NCBI RefSeq assembly: GCF_019977275.1
Contig: NZ_AP024650.1
Span: 372,001 to 436,000, forward strand
Source: Arthrobacter sp. StoSoilB19
GTDB lineage: Bacteria > Actinomycetota > Actinomycetes > Actinomycetales > Micrococcaceae
Length of the DNA: 64,000 bases
Direction of reading: 5' to 3'
Of the stretch, positions 23,377 to 33,175 are shown piece after piece. The notes below the pieces were generated by a model. It saw nothing but the letters and a program-made list of their open reading frames with translations, was not told the DNA's origin and made no database searches. The first letter of the stretch is position 1, and each line of letters begins with the position of its first letter. A program made the position numbers and the translations under genes.

Positions 23377-25599
23377 ATGACGGCTTCAGACCAGCAGCAC
23401 GCACCAGGCCCAGCGATCCCAGCAGGCCCTCCCGCCGCTGCGGCCGGGCCAGTCGATCCGCACCTGCTGCAGCAGCTGGCCGACGCGCATGGTGTGGGTA
23501 CGTCCTTCCAGGGCTGGGATGGGCTGCCGCATTCCGTTGCCCAGGAGACGCTGGTCAAGGTGCTGGCAGCCCTCGGTGTTGAGGCACACACCAACAGTCA
23601 CATTGAGGCTGCCCTGGCCGAAGCCGAACTGGCGCCGTGGCGGCGGATGCTGCCGCCCGCCGTCGTCATTAAGCAGGGCGAACCGGCCCAAGTGCCGGTC
23701 CACGTGCGCGACGGCGCCACCGCGCGCCTGACCGTCACCTTGGAAGCTGGAACCGAACAGCGCGAAGCGGTCCAGCAGGATGTCTGGGTCCAGCCCCGGG
23801 AGGTGGACGGCGTCTCCACGGGACGTGCCACCTTCGCGCTTCCCCAGGACCTGCCCTTGGGCTGGCACACGCTGCACGTCGAGTCGGAGGGCGCTACGGC
23901 CAGCGCCGCCCTGGTGGTAACCCCTGCGCGGCTGGCCACGGCAAAGCCGCTGGAGGAACGCCGCGGCTGGGGGCTGGCCACGCAGCTGTATTCGGTCCGC
24001 TCAAAGCGGTCGTGGGGCATCGGCGACTTTGCGGACCTGGCGGACCTGGCCGCGATCAGTGGTGCGCGCGGCGCCGACTACGTGCTGGTCAACCCGCTGC
24101 ACGCGGCCGAGCCGGTACCGCCGGTCCAGCCGTCGCCCTACTCGCCGTCCACCCGCCGGTTCTTCAATCCGCTGTACATCCGCATCGAGGCCATTCCCGA
24201 GCTGGCATACCTCCGGCCGCGGAAACGTGCGGCGCTGGAAAAGCTGCACGAGGAAGTGGCAGGGCTGAACCGGGAAGGCACCCGCCTCGACCGCAATGCC
24301 GTGTACGCGGCCAAGCTGCAGGCGCTGGAAATGCTTTATCACACGCGCCGTTCACCGGCCCGGCAGGCCGCCTTCGATGAGTTCTGCCGCAGCTCCGGCC
24401 GCGGCCTGGAGGACTTCGCGCTCTGGTCAGCCATCCGCGAGGACCTGGCGCCGGACGACCCCCTTTGGACAGACCCGGAGTGCGCCATCGGAACACCGGA
24501 AGCCGAAGCCCTCCGGGAGAAGCTGGCGGACCGGATCGGGTTCCACCGCTGGCTGCAGTGGATCTGCGACGAGCAGCTCGAGAACGCCCAGAGGGCCGCG
24601 CTCCGGTCGGGGATGCGGCTGGGCGTGGTGCACGACCTTGCAGTAGGCGTGGACCACAGCAGTGCCGACGCCTGGACGCTGCGCGGCGTGCTGACCCCGA
24701 ACACCAGCGTGGGCGCACCTCCTGACATGTACAACCAGCAGGGGCAGGACTGGGGCCAGCCCCCATGGCACCCCGCACGCCTGGCCGAGGCCGGATATGA
24801 ACCGTTCCGCAACATGCTGGCCAACGTGCTCAGGCATGCCGGCGGCATCCGCGTGGACCACATCCTGGGACTCTTCCGGCTGTGGTGGATCCCCATGGGG
24901 AACGCTCCGGGGGATGGCGCCTACGTCCGCTACGACCACGAGGCCCTGATCGGCATCCTCGCGCTCGAGGCGCACCGCGCCGGTGCCGTGGTGATCGGGG
25001 AGGACCTGGGCACTTTCGAGCCCTGGGTGCGTGACTACCTTGCGGCCCGGGGGATCCTGGGCACGTCCATCCTGTGGTTTGAGTACGACGGCGATTCGCC
25101 CCTTGCGCCCGAAAAGTACCGCACGCAGGCGCTCGCCAGCGTCAACACCCACGACCTGCCACCCACCGCCGGCTACCTTGCCGGGGACCATGTGGGGCTC
25201 CGGAGCCGGCTGGGGCTGCTGGAACGGTCCGAGCAGGAGGAGCGCGCGGAGCACAACGCGTCTTTGGAGAAGATGTTCGCCCTGCTGCGCGAGCGCGGGT
25301 ACCTCTCCGAGGGTGCCGCCGGCGGCGTGGAGGGGCAGCCGTCCGAGGAGCACACCATCGAGGCGCTGCACCTGCTGCTGGCCCAGGCGCCGTCGGTCCT
25401 GCTCGGCGTGGCCCTGGTGGATGCGGTGGGGGAGCGGAGGGTCCAGAACCAGCCCGGAACCACAGAAGCCCTGTACCCCAACTGGCAGGTGCCCCTGGGG
25501 GGGCCGGACGGCAAACCCGTCTACCTTGATGACCTCCCCGCCAACAAGCGGTTCAACTCGCTGCTCGCGGCGGTGGAGGGAGCCCTGCGCCGGGCCTAA
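23377..25599 (+). CDS. malQ: 4-alpha-glucanotransferase
   Basis: A 740-residue amylomaltase (GH77) that transfers maltosyl units among maltodextrins. The N-terminal 180 residues are the extra domain common in actinobacterial MalQ. The catalytic core begins at RGWGLATQLYSVRSKRSWGIGDF. The three acidic residues are in GGIRVDHILGLFRLWW (nucleophile Asp), VIGEDLGT (Glu) and VNTHDLPPTAGY (Asp). It converges on a secreted amylase gene across a 20-bp perfect hairpin, consistent with starch and maltodextrin use. Confidence 0.95.
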   Translation: MTASDQQHAPGPAIPAGPPAAAAGPVDPHLLQQLADAHGVGTSFQGWDGLPHSVAQETLVKVLAALGVEAHTNSHIEAALAEAELAPWRRMLPPAVVIKQGEPAQVPVHVRDGATARLTVTLEAGTEQREAVQQDVWVQPREVDGVSTGRATFALPQDLPLGWHTLHVESEGATASAALVVTPARLATAKPLEERRGWGLATQLYSVRSKRSWGIGDFADLADLAAISGARGADYVLVNPLHAAEPVPPVQPSPYSPSTRRFFNPLYIRIEAIPELAYLRPRKRAALEKLHEEVAGLNREGTRLDRNAVYAAKLQALEMLYHTRRSPARQAAFDEFCRSSGRGLEDFALWSAIREDLAPDDPLWTDPECAIGTPEAEALREKLADRIGFHRWLQWICDEQLENAQRAALRSGMRLGVVHDLAVGVDHSSADAWTLRGVLTPNTSVGAPPDMYNQQGQDWGQPPWHPARLAEAGYEPFRNMLANVLRHAGGIRVDHILGLFRLWWIPMGNAPGDGAYVRYDHEALIGILALEAHRAGAVVIGEDLGTFEPWVRDYLAARGILGTSILWFEYDGDSPLAPEKYRTQALASVNTHDLPPTAGYLAGDHVGLRSRLGLLERSEQEERAEHNASLEKMFALLRERGYLSEGAAGGVEGQPSEEHTIEALHLLLAQAPSVLLGVALVDAVGERRVQNQPGTTEALYPNWQVPLGGPDGKPVYLDDLPANKRFNSLLAAVEGALRRA

Positions 25600-25610
25600 G
25601 CGGCTCTCAA

Positions 25611-25654
25611 GGCAACAGGCCCCGCCGCTTTTGTAAGCGGCGGGGCCTGTTGCC
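25611..25654. terminator. 20-bp perfect bidirectional terminator
   Basis: Perfect 20-bp arms (25611-25630 and 25635-25654) with a TTGT loop lie between the converging malQ and amylase genes. Confidence 0.95.
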
Positions 25655-25693
25655 GTAGTTGCTTTGCCTGGTTTGCCTTGTTCGGCGGGTGAA

Positions 25694-28600
25694 CTAGTTA
25701 GCGGCGATCACATGGGTGAAGTGGTCGTACCGGAAGGTGACCGGGCCGCCGTCGTGCTCAAACACTATGTTGGCACCCGGGGAAGCGCCGCCGGCCCCAT
25801 AACTGATGTCCCAGCTGCGGTTCAGGGCCGCCTTGAACTCGTAGCTTCCCGCAGGAAGGTCCGGAACGGACAGCTTCCACACGAGGTCTGCCGGGTCCAG
25901 CACCAATTGCGCCTGGTTACAGGACGGCTCCCAGTCCGAGGCGCAGCCCAGCTCGCTGTCCATGCTTCCGGCTGCCGCCACGGCGGCCGGCTGCTGCGAG
26001 GCGTAGACGGCGCTGAGCAGGTGGGTGCTGTTGTCATAACGGAAGGTCACCGGGCCGCCGGGATGGTCCAGCACGATGTTCTGCCCGTTTAGCTGGCCGT
26101 CGGCGCCGTAGTTTTCGTCCCAGCCGCCGTTGAGCGCTGCCTTGTATTCGTACTTCCCGGCCGGCAGGTCCACGGTCAGCCGCCAAATGCGGTCCGCCGG
26201 GTCCAACACCATCCGGGCCTGGCTGCAGCCTGGATCCCATTGTGCGCTGCAGCCCATCGCCTGGTTCAGTGATCCGGCCACCGTGACCGAGTCGGGCTGC
26301 GGGGCCTGGCCCACCGTGACAGTCCTGGTTTCGCTGGTGACGTTGTAGCCGGTGCCGGTCATGGCCGCCCGATATTGGACCTTGGTGCCGTCCGCCAGCC
26401 CGGTCACGTCGTCGGTTGCTGAGTAGACGGGCGAGGACGAGTCCGTGCCCACCGCGGTCCAGACCCCGCCGCCAACACTGCGCTCGAAGGACACCACGTG
26501 GCTGGCCTTCTCCGGGTCAGCGGTGGCGCTGAGCTCAACCTTGCCTTCCACGCTGCTGCCCTCCGCAGGCTTCTGCAGGGTCAGCACGGGCGCGGGTACG
26601 GCCGCGGAGCGGCTTTGGCTGGTGGCGGAATGCCCGCCGTTGTCCAGAACGGTGGCGCGGTACTCCAGCGGTGTGCCGGCATCCAGCGCCGCGACGTCGT
26701 GGAAAACCTGGTACGGAGCGGTGTCGTCCGTGCCGATCGGCTGCCACGCGCCGCTCGCCGTCCGGGCTTCAAAGGTGACCTCGTAGAACGAAGCACCGTC
26801 GACGTCGGCCGTTACGTTGATGCGTCCGTTGTCACCAGGCGCGGCGGCCGGCTGCCGGAGGGCGACGGCGGGAGCCTCCTTGGAGTGCGGAATGCGGCCC
26901 GAGGATTCGTAGACGACGGCGGAAAGCGGCGGCACGGTCACGGTCAGTTTGGCGTCGTCAGAGGTTTTGGCTTCATCGGCGCCTTCGCCGTAAACGCGCA
27001 TGTAGCTGCGCTTGGCGATGTAGGTGGGGACTTCCACCGTCTGTGTCTGGGTGCTGTTGTTCAGTGCCACCACGTATTCGCGCTGGTCCTTGGCATCGGT
27101 GCGGGAGAAGGCGTAGATGCCCGGCCCGTCAGCGGCGTAGCGGTGCTGGTGTGCGCCATTCCGCAGTGCCGGGTGCTCCTTGGTGAGGGCTGCAAGCTCC
27201 CGGATTTTGGCGTAAAGCGGGTGGCTTGGGTTGAAGTTGTCCGTGGCGTGGGTGGCGTCCGTGCCCAGCAGGTCGTCGTCCAGGTAGTCCGGGACTTTGC
27301 TGGCGAAGAGGGTCTGGCGGGCATCCTGGTCGCCGCCCGGGCCGGTGAAGCCCTGTTCGTCGCCGTAGTACACCACCGGGTTGCCGCGGGAGAAGTACAT
27401 CAGCTCGTGGGCCAGCTCGTCGCGTGCCACCTTCTCGGCATCGCCTGCGGCGGGGTTGTCCTGGGCGATAAAGCTGCCGATGCGGCCCATGTCGTGGTTG
27501 CCCAGGAACGTGGGCAACTCATAGACGTTGGAATCGGCGTCGGTGTACCAGTCGTCACCGGCGAAGAATTCCTGGAGCGCCTTGGCGTCCTGGCTCTTGG
27601 AGGCAAAGTTGCGGGCGGCATCCTGGAAGGGGAAGTCCAGCACGGCCTGCATCTTGTTGCGGGTGGTGAACTGGGAAGTGAAGCTCTTGGTGGTGTCGAA
27701 GACCTCGCCGAACATGAAGAACTCGTCCTTGCCGTGCTCCTTGGCGTAGCTGAGGACGTTGGGGCCGAATTCCTGCCAGAACTCGTTGTTCACGTGCTTC
27801 ATGGTGTCGATCCGGAAACCGTCCACGCCAAAGTCGCCGATCCAGGACTTATAGATGTCCTCCATGCCGTGCACCACGGCGGGGTTTTCGGTGAAGAGGT
27901 CATCGAGGCCGAAGAAGTCGCCGTACATGGAGTCCTCACCCGTGAAGGTGGTGTCGCCGCGGTTGTGGTACAGCGTGGGGTCGTTCAGCCAGGCGGGAAC
28001 CTTGAGGTTTTCTTCGCCCGGTGCCAGGACCGGCTTGTAGGGGAATGACGTGTTGGCGTCCAGCCGGGGGAAGGTTCCGGTGCCGGCGTAGTCGCGGTCG
28101 TCGAACGCTTCGCCGGAGGCTGTCTTGTAAGGGACTGCGTCCTTTGAGATGTAGCCTTTCCGGTTGCCCTCCTGGTAGCCGATGACGTCGGCCGTGTGGT
28201 TGGTGATGATGTCGAAATAGACCTTCATGCCGCGGGCGTGGGCCTCGTCGATCAGGGCCTTGAGCTCACCGTTGGTGCCCAGGTGGGGGTCGATCTGGGT
28301 GAAGTCGGTGACCCAGTAGCCGTGGTAGCCGGCCGACTTGTCCTCGGGCTGGACCGCCTTGTTCTTGAAGCTGGGGGTCAGCCAGATGGATGTGGTGCCC
28401 AGGCCCTGGATGTAGTCGATCCTGCTGCGCAGGCCGGCCAGGTCGCCGCCGTTGTAGAAGCCCTTCCTGGTGGGATCGAAGCCGGAGACCATGGGATCCG
28501 GCCCCAGGCCGCCCTGGTCATTGGCGGTGCTGCCGTTGCTGAACCGGTCTGCCATGACGAAGTAGAAGTTCTCGTCCGTCACGGGACCGCGGAGCGAATG

Positions 28601-28849
28601 CAGGGCGGTGGAGGATCCCTGGCCCTGGGCGCCGGGATTCTTGGAGCCTGAATCCTTGAGGCCCACCGCGGCATGGGCCGGGAGGACTGCTGCGGAAACG
28701 GCTACCGCGGCGGCAAGGAGGCCGGCCGCCGACCTCGCCGTGATTGCCCGGCCCGGGGCCCGGCGGCGGGTTGTGGGGTGCTGTGTTCCTGCGGGCTTTG
28801 CCTGCAGTTGGGCGCGTGGGGGCGCGCCGGGAGGGGTGCGGAATAACAA
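25694..28849 (-). CDS. secreted GH13 alpha-amylase with two X25 modules
   Basis: A 1,051-residue secreted alpha-amylase family protein. After a basic N-terminus comes the helix SAAGLLAAAVAVSAAVLPAHA, ending in an AxA signal-peptidase site. The GH13 domain shows the four regions: YFDIITNHTAD, GFRIDTMKH (nucleophile about D348), MFGEVFD (about E382) and FLGNHDMGR (about D453). Two Ig-like segments follow, then two X25 modules of about 95 residues, each with a Cys pair (GCSAQWDPGCSQAR and GCASDWEPSCNQAQ), as in pullulanases. I favour the TTG at 28849, preceded by AGGAAGG. An ATG at 28933 adds residues unlike a leader. A LacI-type dyad lies 110 bp upstream. Confidence 0.92.
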   Translation of the reverse strand: MLFRTPPGAPPRAQLQAKPAGTQHPTTRRRAPGRAITARSAAGLLAAAVAVSAAVLPAHAAVGLKDSGSKNPGAQGQGSSTALHSLRGPVTDENFYFVMADRFSNGSTANDQGGLGPDPMVSGFDPTRKGFYNGGDLAGLRSRIDYIQGLGTTSIWLTPSFKNKAVQPEDKSAGYHGYWVTDFTQIDPHLGTNGELKALIDEAHARGMKVYFDIITNHTADVIGYQEGNRKGYISKDAVPYKTASGEAFDDRDYAGTGTFPRLDANTSFPYKPVLAPGEENLKVPAWLNDPTLYHNRGDTTFTGEDSMYGDFFGLDDLFTENPAVVHGMEDIYKSWIGDFGVDGFRIDTMKHVNNEFWQEFGPNVLSYAKEHGKDEFFMFGEVFDTTKSFTSQFTTRNKMQAVLDFPFQDAARNFASKSQDAKALQEFFAGDDWYTDADSNVYELPTFLGNHDMGRIGSFIAQDNPAAGDAEKVARDELAHELMYFSRGNPVVYYGDEQGFTGPGGDQDARQTLFASKVPDYLDDDLLGTDATHATDNFNPSHPLYAKIRELAALTKEHPALRNGAHQHRYAADGPGIYAFSRTDAKDQREYVVALNNSTQTQTVEVPTYIAKRSYMRVYGEGADEAKTSDDAKLTVTVPPLSAVVYESSGRIPHSKEAPAVALRQPAAAPGDNGRINVTADVDGASFYEVTFEARTASGAWQPIGTDDTAPYQVFHDVAALDAGTPLEYRATVLDNGGHSATSQSRSAAVPAPVLTLQKPAEGSSVEGKVELSATADPEKASHVVSFERSVGGGVWTAVGTDSSSPVYSATDDVTGLADGTKVQYRAAMTGTGYNVTSETRTVTVGQAPQPDSVTVAGSLNQAMGCSAQWDPGCSQARMVLDPADRIWRLTVDLPAGKYEYKAALNGGWDENYGADGQLNGQNIVLDHPGGPVTFRYDNSTHLLSAVYASQQPAAVAAAGSMDSELGCASDWEPSCNQAQLVLDPADLVWKLSVPDLPAGSYEFKAALNRSWDISYGAGGASPGANIVFEHDGGPVTFRYDHFTHVIAAN

Positions 28850-28958
28850 GGGTGAGACCTTCCTGGGAAGCAGCGCTGCTGTACAGGCTTGCCGTTGACA
28901 AGGGATGCGGCAGGAGGGTTCGAAGGACAGCATGCAGACCTGTGAACCAAGTCACAAC

Positions 28959-28972
28959 TGTAAGCGCTTGCA
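28959..28972. promoter_or_regulatory. LacI/cre-like operator before amylase
   Basis: TGTAAGCGCTTGCA, with AAGCGCTT at the centre, matches the TGWAANCGNTNWCA pattern of LacI-family sites except at one position. It sits about 110 bp upstream of the amylase start, suiting maltose- or glucose-dependent control. Confidence 0.65.
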
Positions 28973-29031
28973 CTGAATTACTCCAGCGTCTGGGGAAGAG
29001 TAAGGGGAGGAAGCCGTAGCGGGCATCGCAG

Positions 29032-30078
29032 TTAGCCGGCGGACACCAAGGCAGTGGGAGAGGGGGTGCGAAGATCATGAAGCACGGGGCCGGGGAGCCC
29101 GGTGACGGGATCCAGTTCAAACGTGGCAATGTTGTCCGACCGTTCGTGGGCCACGTGCAGCCAGCTGCCCCGGACCATGTGGTGCCGCGGCCAGTCCCCG
29201 CCGCTGTCGAAGTCCTTGACGGGGATCAGTTCGGTGCCGCCGGCTGCTACTTCCAGGACGCTGAGGAGGTTGGATCCACGCACGCCGGCGTAGGCGAAGT
29301 TCCCCTGCGGGCCAAGGCAGATTTCGGCGGCCGAATCACCGTCCTGGCTGCCGCCCGCAGTTGCAGGTCCGCGGAATATCAGCTCATAGGTGCCGGCCTC
29401 GGGCCGGACCACGAAGACCTCCACGGAGTACTCCGACACAATGAAGACGTTGCCCGTGGGGTGCTCCACCATGTGCCGGGGACCGGTGCCGCAGGGGAGG
29501 ACCACCTCGTGGTCGGCTACCAGGCCGGTGCCCGGCTCATAGGTCCAAATGCGGAGGGTGTCGTGGCCCAGATCGGTCGTCATGATGCGCCCGTCGCGCA
29601 GCATCAGGCTGGCATGGGCGCGGCTCGGCCTGGGGCTGCCGGGGAAAAGGCCGGCGTGGGGGTCAACCGACGGTGCCGCGGGGAACCGTGCCGTCATGCC
29701 GCCGTCGTCATCCAGCTCGTAGAGCAGGACCTGCCCGTCACCCCAGCATGCAGCGGTGACAAACCGGCCGTCCGGGTCCACGGCGACGTGGCAGGTGGCC
29801 TCTCCGGCAGGCTCCGGTGCCCCGGACAGTTCCAGCGCAAAGTCACCCCGTCGGCGGTAGGCCTGAACCATTTTGCGCTGCTCCGCCGCTGCGTAAACTA
29901 ACGGCAGCGTCGGGTGCACGGCCAGGAACGACGGCGACTGTGCCTGGACTGCCGTGCCCAACCATTCAAGGCTTCCGTCCTGATGCTCCCGCACGGCCCC
30001 GATGCCATTGGCGCGGCCGCCGCCGTCGGGGGTGTAGGTGCCGATCCAAAGAATGTTGCTGGCTGTTCCCGTGGTCAT
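29032..30078 (-). CDS. lactonase-fold (YkgB/Pgl-like) beta-propeller protein
   Basis: A 348-residue seven-bladed propeller of the 6-phosphogluconolactonase (YbhE/YkgB-like) family. Repeated blocks such as SPSFLAVHPTLPLVYAA, THVAVDPDGRFV-like and PRHMVEHPTGNVFIVSE, and the late HHMVRG segment are typical. It could hydrolyse 6-phosphogluconolactone or another sugar lactone in the cytoplasm. I start at ATG 30078 (MTTGTASNILW). Three earlier in-frame ATG codons up to 30126 add a non-family leader. It is an isolated gene, head-to-head with the methyltransferase. Confidence 0.82.
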   Translation of the reverse strand: MTTGTASNILWIGTYTPDGGGRANGIGAVREHQDGSLEWLGTAVQAQSPSFLAVHPTLPLVYAAAEQRKMVQAYRRRGDFALELSGAPEPAGEATCHVAVDPDGRFVTAACWGDGQVLLYELDDDGGMTARFPAAPSVDPHAGLFPGSPRPSRAHASLMLRDGRIMTTDLGHDTLRIWTYEPGTGLVADHEVVLPCGTGPRHMVEHPTGNVFIVSEYSVEVFVVRPEAGTYELIFRGPATAGGSQDGDSAAEICLGPQGNFAYAGVRGSNLLSVLEVAAGGTELIPVKDFDSGGDWPRHHMVRGSWLHVAHERSDNIATFELDPVTGLPGPVLHDLRTPSPTALVSAG

Positions 30079-30272
30079 TAACCCATCCTGCCAAGAGTTG
30101 GCATCCATTCCCGAGCACACGGCCACCTATTAGCATGGGATTTCCAGCAGCGGACGAAGGAGGTGGATCCCATTACCGCAGTCACAGTTTTGGGTATTCC
30201 CGTTCGGTGCCGTCCGGAGAGCTTGGCCTAGCCGCCATGGGGACGCCCGTCTTCCCACCGAAAGGCGTTGCT

Positions 30273-31124
30273 GTGCCCCCTCTCGACTCACGGACTGCCG
30301 GCAGTCCTGCCCCGTCGCCGGTCTTCGAAGGCATTGTCTCCGCATTGCGGTCCGCCGGCTGCGTTTTCGCGGAGGAAGAGGCCCGCCTGCTGCTGGCGGA
30401 GGCCTCACTTCCCGGCGACTTAGCGCGAAATGTCCGGCGCAGGGTGGAAGGCGTCCCCTTGGAACTCATCCTGGGCTGGGCGGAATTTGCGGGCCGGCGC
30501 ATTCTGGTGGAGCCCGGTGTCTTCGTGCCGCGCCGCCGTACCGGGCTGCTGGTAAATGAGGCCCTCGCCCTGCTGCCGGCGACGTGGCCGGAGGGGCCCC
30601 GGCGGAAGCCCGCTGTTGTAGTGGACCTCTGCTGCGGGTCCGGAGCCGTGGGAGCGGCCATTGCTCATGAGGCGCCATGGGCGGAGGTGCATGCGGCGGA
30701 CATCGATCCTGTGGCCGTCCGGTGCGCCAGGCGGAACGTCGGGCCCGTGGGCGGCCAGGTTCACGCGGGGGACCTGTTCGATGCCCTGCCGCGTGAACTG
30801 CGTGGCCGCGTCCGGGTGCTGGTGGTCAATGCTCCCTACGTGCCCACGGAGGCAATCCGCACCATGCCCCCCGAAGCGCGGCTGTACGAACCTGCCGCAT
30901 CCCTCGATGGCGGTCCTGATGGACTGGACTTCCACCGACGCGTCGCCGCCGGGGGCATCGGATGGCTGGCTCCCGGCGGGCACCTGATCATCGAAACCAG
31001 CCAGCGGCAGGCATCCGGCACCTCCGCGATCCTGGCCGCCGCCGGGTTCGGCACCCGGACAGTCCATTCGGAGGAAGTGGACGGCACCGTGGTCGTGGGG
31101 CGCGTGGCGGCAGGGACCCACTAA
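30273..31124 (+). CDS. PrmC-related protein N5-glutamine methyltransferase
   Basis: A SAM-dependent methyltransferase related to HemK/PrmC, belonging to the subgroup of unknown protein substrate. The SAM motif is VVDLCCGSGAVGAAI, and the glutamine-binding NPPY motif is NAPYVPT, as is usual for this subgroup. The N-terminal helical domain contains EEEARLLLAEA, and the linker PLELILGWAEFAGRRILVEPGVFVPRRRT is typical. GTG 30273 with AAAGG upstream gives 283 residues. ATG 30237 gives 295 with a weaker ribosome site. The true release-factor PrmC is expected elsewhere in the genome. Confidence 0.85.
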   Translation: MPPLDSRTAGSPAPSPVFEGIVSALRSAGCVFAEEEARLLLAEASLPGDLARNVRRRVEGVPLELILGWAEFAGRRILVEPGVFVPRRRTGLLVNEALALLPATWPEGPRRKPAVVVDLCCGSGAVGAAIAHEAPWAEVHAADIDPVAVRCARRNVGPVGGQVHAGDLFDALPRELRGRVRVLVVNAPYVPTEAIRTMPPEARLYEPAASLDGGPDGLDFHRRVAAGGIGWLAPGGHLIIETSQRQASGTSAILAAAGFGTRTVHSEEVDGTVVVGRVAAGTH

Positions 31125-31258
31125 CCCCGTCCTCCCGCTCCCCAATATCTTGCCTGCCGCCTGGAGGATCGAGCCAACCAGGCCCAGCAGCCGTGGACCG
31201 CACGTAACGGTCCTTCTGAACCGTCCGGAAAACCCCAGGACCGGCCCGTCTGCGTTAT

Positions 31259-33079
31259 CTATTCGTCTTGGGGTTGGGGTGGTGGTGGTTTGAAGTAGTG
31301 GTTTTGTTGGGGTTTTTGGATGGGGTCGATGTGGGGTGGGGGGATGAAGGTTGGGGTGTGGTTGGTGGTGGTGATGGTCCATTGTTCTTTGTGGATGAGG
31401 TGGTGGTGGTGGCTGCAGAGCAGGACGCCGTTGTTGATGGTGGTGGGTCCGCCGTGTGACCAGTAGGTGATGTGGTGGGCTTCGCACCAGGGTGCGGGGA
31501 TGGTGCAGTTGGGGAAGGCGCAGCCTTGGTCGCGGGTGGTGAGGGCGGTGCGTTGGGCGGGGGTGAAGAGGCGGGTTTTGCGGCCGAGGTCGAGGATTTC
31601 GCCGTGGGTGCCCAGGAGCGCGGGGATGATGTCGGCGTCGCAGGCGATTTTGCGCAGGGTGGTGGCGGCGACGGGTCCGGTGAACGCGAAAGCCCCGGTC
31701 CCTGCCTCTGTCCCTGTGCCTGTCTGTGTCCCTGGTGGTGCGGGTCTTCCCGGCCGTTCTCCTGTCGCTGTTGCTGTGGTGTGGGTGGGGAAGAGGTCCC
31801 GGTAGTGGATGGTGGCGATGATTTGGGGTTTGTTGCCGCCGGCGGTGGGCAGGGTGTTGGTGGCGAGTGCGGTTTTGGTGGCGGTGATGATGCCGTCGAG
31901 TTGTTTTTGGGCGCGGGTGCGCCTGTCCAGGTCAGGCGGGGCCGGCTGGGCGGTGTGGTCGGTTGCGTTGTTCGCCGTTGCGATGGTCCCGGTGCCGGTG
32001 GTTGGGGTGGTAGTGCCGGTGCCGGTGCTGGTGTTTGGGGTGGTGGTGCGGGGGTTGGTGGCGGTGTTCATGACGGTGAGGAGGTGTTCGTATTGGTCGG
32101 TGGTGGCGAAGATTTCGAGGTGGTGCAGGCCGTGGCGTGGTTTGCGGATGAAGGCGCCTTGCGTGTGGCGGAGGGCTTCTTCGGTGGGTTCGGTGCCGTC
32201 GGCGTCGATGGTGTCGGTCCAGCGTTGGGCCAGGCGGGTGAGGAAGTCGGGGTCGGTGCTGGTGGCGGCGGTGGTGAGGTGGTGTTCGATCCGGTCCAGG
32301 GTGTCCGGGGTGGTGTGGTGTTGGAGCCGGTCCAGGGTGGCGGTGATGAGGGTCGCGGCGTAGGAGGACACGGCCGGTGCCTGGAGGCTCCCGGTGGGCG
32401 GTTGCGTGGTGGTCCCGTCAGTGGCGGGGTGGGGGGTTAGGGCGGTGGCGAGGTGGGGCCGGGTTGGTGGGAGTGGTTGGCCGGTGAGGCTGGTGCGGGG
32501 CAGGGTGTGCTGGGCGAGGGTGAGGCGGCGGCGTGCTTCGCGGATGGGGATGCGGAGCCTGAGGCGGAGGAACTCCGCCGTGTTGCGGCAGCCGTCATCG
32601 GCAGGGGAGGGCGGGGCCAGGGGTCTGCGGGCTGCTGTGGTCCTGGCCGTGGCCTGGGTGATGGCCTGGGTGCGGGTCCGGTCCACAGTCAGGGCTGAGA
32701 TGAGTTGCAGATACTCCACGGTGCGGGCAAGGTTCTCGACCCGGGCGGCGTAATCGGCGGCCTCGACATAGGTGGCAGTGGCCAGCACGCCCGGGGCGGC
32801 CAGGGCGGCGGTGGCGAGTCCTTCGGCAAGTTCCCCGAGCGTGGCAGGTGTCCGCGGGATGGGCGGAGGCGCGGACAGCTTCGCAGCCGGGTTTTCAGCC
32901 GCGGGTACAGGCCAACGGGGGCTGGATCCGTCAAGGCGGGATCCGTCAGGGCTGGATCCCTCACCGCCGGGGACGGCACGAAGGCGGGCCGGACTCACCA
33001 CCCGGCTGTCGGCGTCGTCAGCGTTCCCGCCGAACAACCCGCCGTACAACCCATCCAGCTGCTCCCCAATGGCCTCCAT
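31259..33079 (-). CDS. DUF222/HNH endonuclease domain protein (13E12 type)
   Basis: A 606-residue protein of the 13E12 repeat family, multicopy in many actinobacteria. The DUF222 domain covers the middle and includes RTQAITQATARTTAARRPL and REARRRLTLAQHTLP. A Thr-rich low-complexity stretch (about 31970-32060) follows. Near the C-terminus the HNH nuclease motif reads CAFPNCTIPAPWCEAHHITYW then NNGVLLCSHHHHLIH. The coding strand is unusually rich in A and C with ACC and CCC codons, unlike its neighbours. The start at 33079 is uncertain, as no clear ribosome site is seen. Such genes are often considered selfish or mobile, but no element ends are visible. Confidence 0.88.
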   Translation of the reverse strand: MEAIGEQLDGLYGGLFGGNADDADSRVVSPARLRAVPGGEGSSPDGSRLDGSSPRWPVPAAENPAAKLSAPPPIPRTPATLGELAEGLATAALAAPGVLATATYVEAADYAARVENLARTVEYLQLISALTVDRTRTQAITQATARTTAARRPLAPPSPADDGCRNTAEFLRLRLRIPIREARRRLTLAQHTLPRTSLTGQPLPPTRPHLATALTPHPATDGTTTQPPTGSLQAPAVSSYAATLITATLDRLQHHTTPDTLDRIEHHLTTAATSTDPDFLTRLAQRWTDTIDADGTEPTEEALRHTQGAFIRKPRHGLHHLEIFATTDQYEHLLTVMNTATNPRTTTPNTSTGTGTTTPTTGTGTIATANNATDHTAQPAPPDLDRRTRAQKQLDGIITATKTALATNTLPTAGGNKPQIIATIHYRDLFPTHTTATATGERPGRPAPPGTQTGTGTEAGTGAFAFTGPVAATTLRKIACDADIIPALLGTHGEILDLGRKTRLFTPAQRTALTTRDQGCAFPNCTIPAPWCEAHHITYWSHGGPTTINNGVLLCSHHHHLIHKEQWTITTTNHTPTFIPPPHIDPIQKPQQNHYFKPPPPQPQDE

Positions 33080-33175
33080 AACCCAACTCTGCCAGCCACC
33101 ACCGACAATCAAGAGCCCCCAAAACCCCTATGTGGATAACCTAGGCACGGTGTACGTGCAAGCCTGGTTAAACGC

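Noticed and set aside
26498..28048. 516-codon plus-strand frame inside the amylase gene
   Set aside because: It is antisense to the GH13 catalytic domain, has no family motif or ribosome site, and its composition is that of a GC-rich shadow frame.
31472..32440. 322-codon Gly/Val-rich frame opposite the DUF222-HNH gene
   Set aside because: It is an antisense product of the A/C-skewed coding strand. The minus strand carries a full HNH motif.
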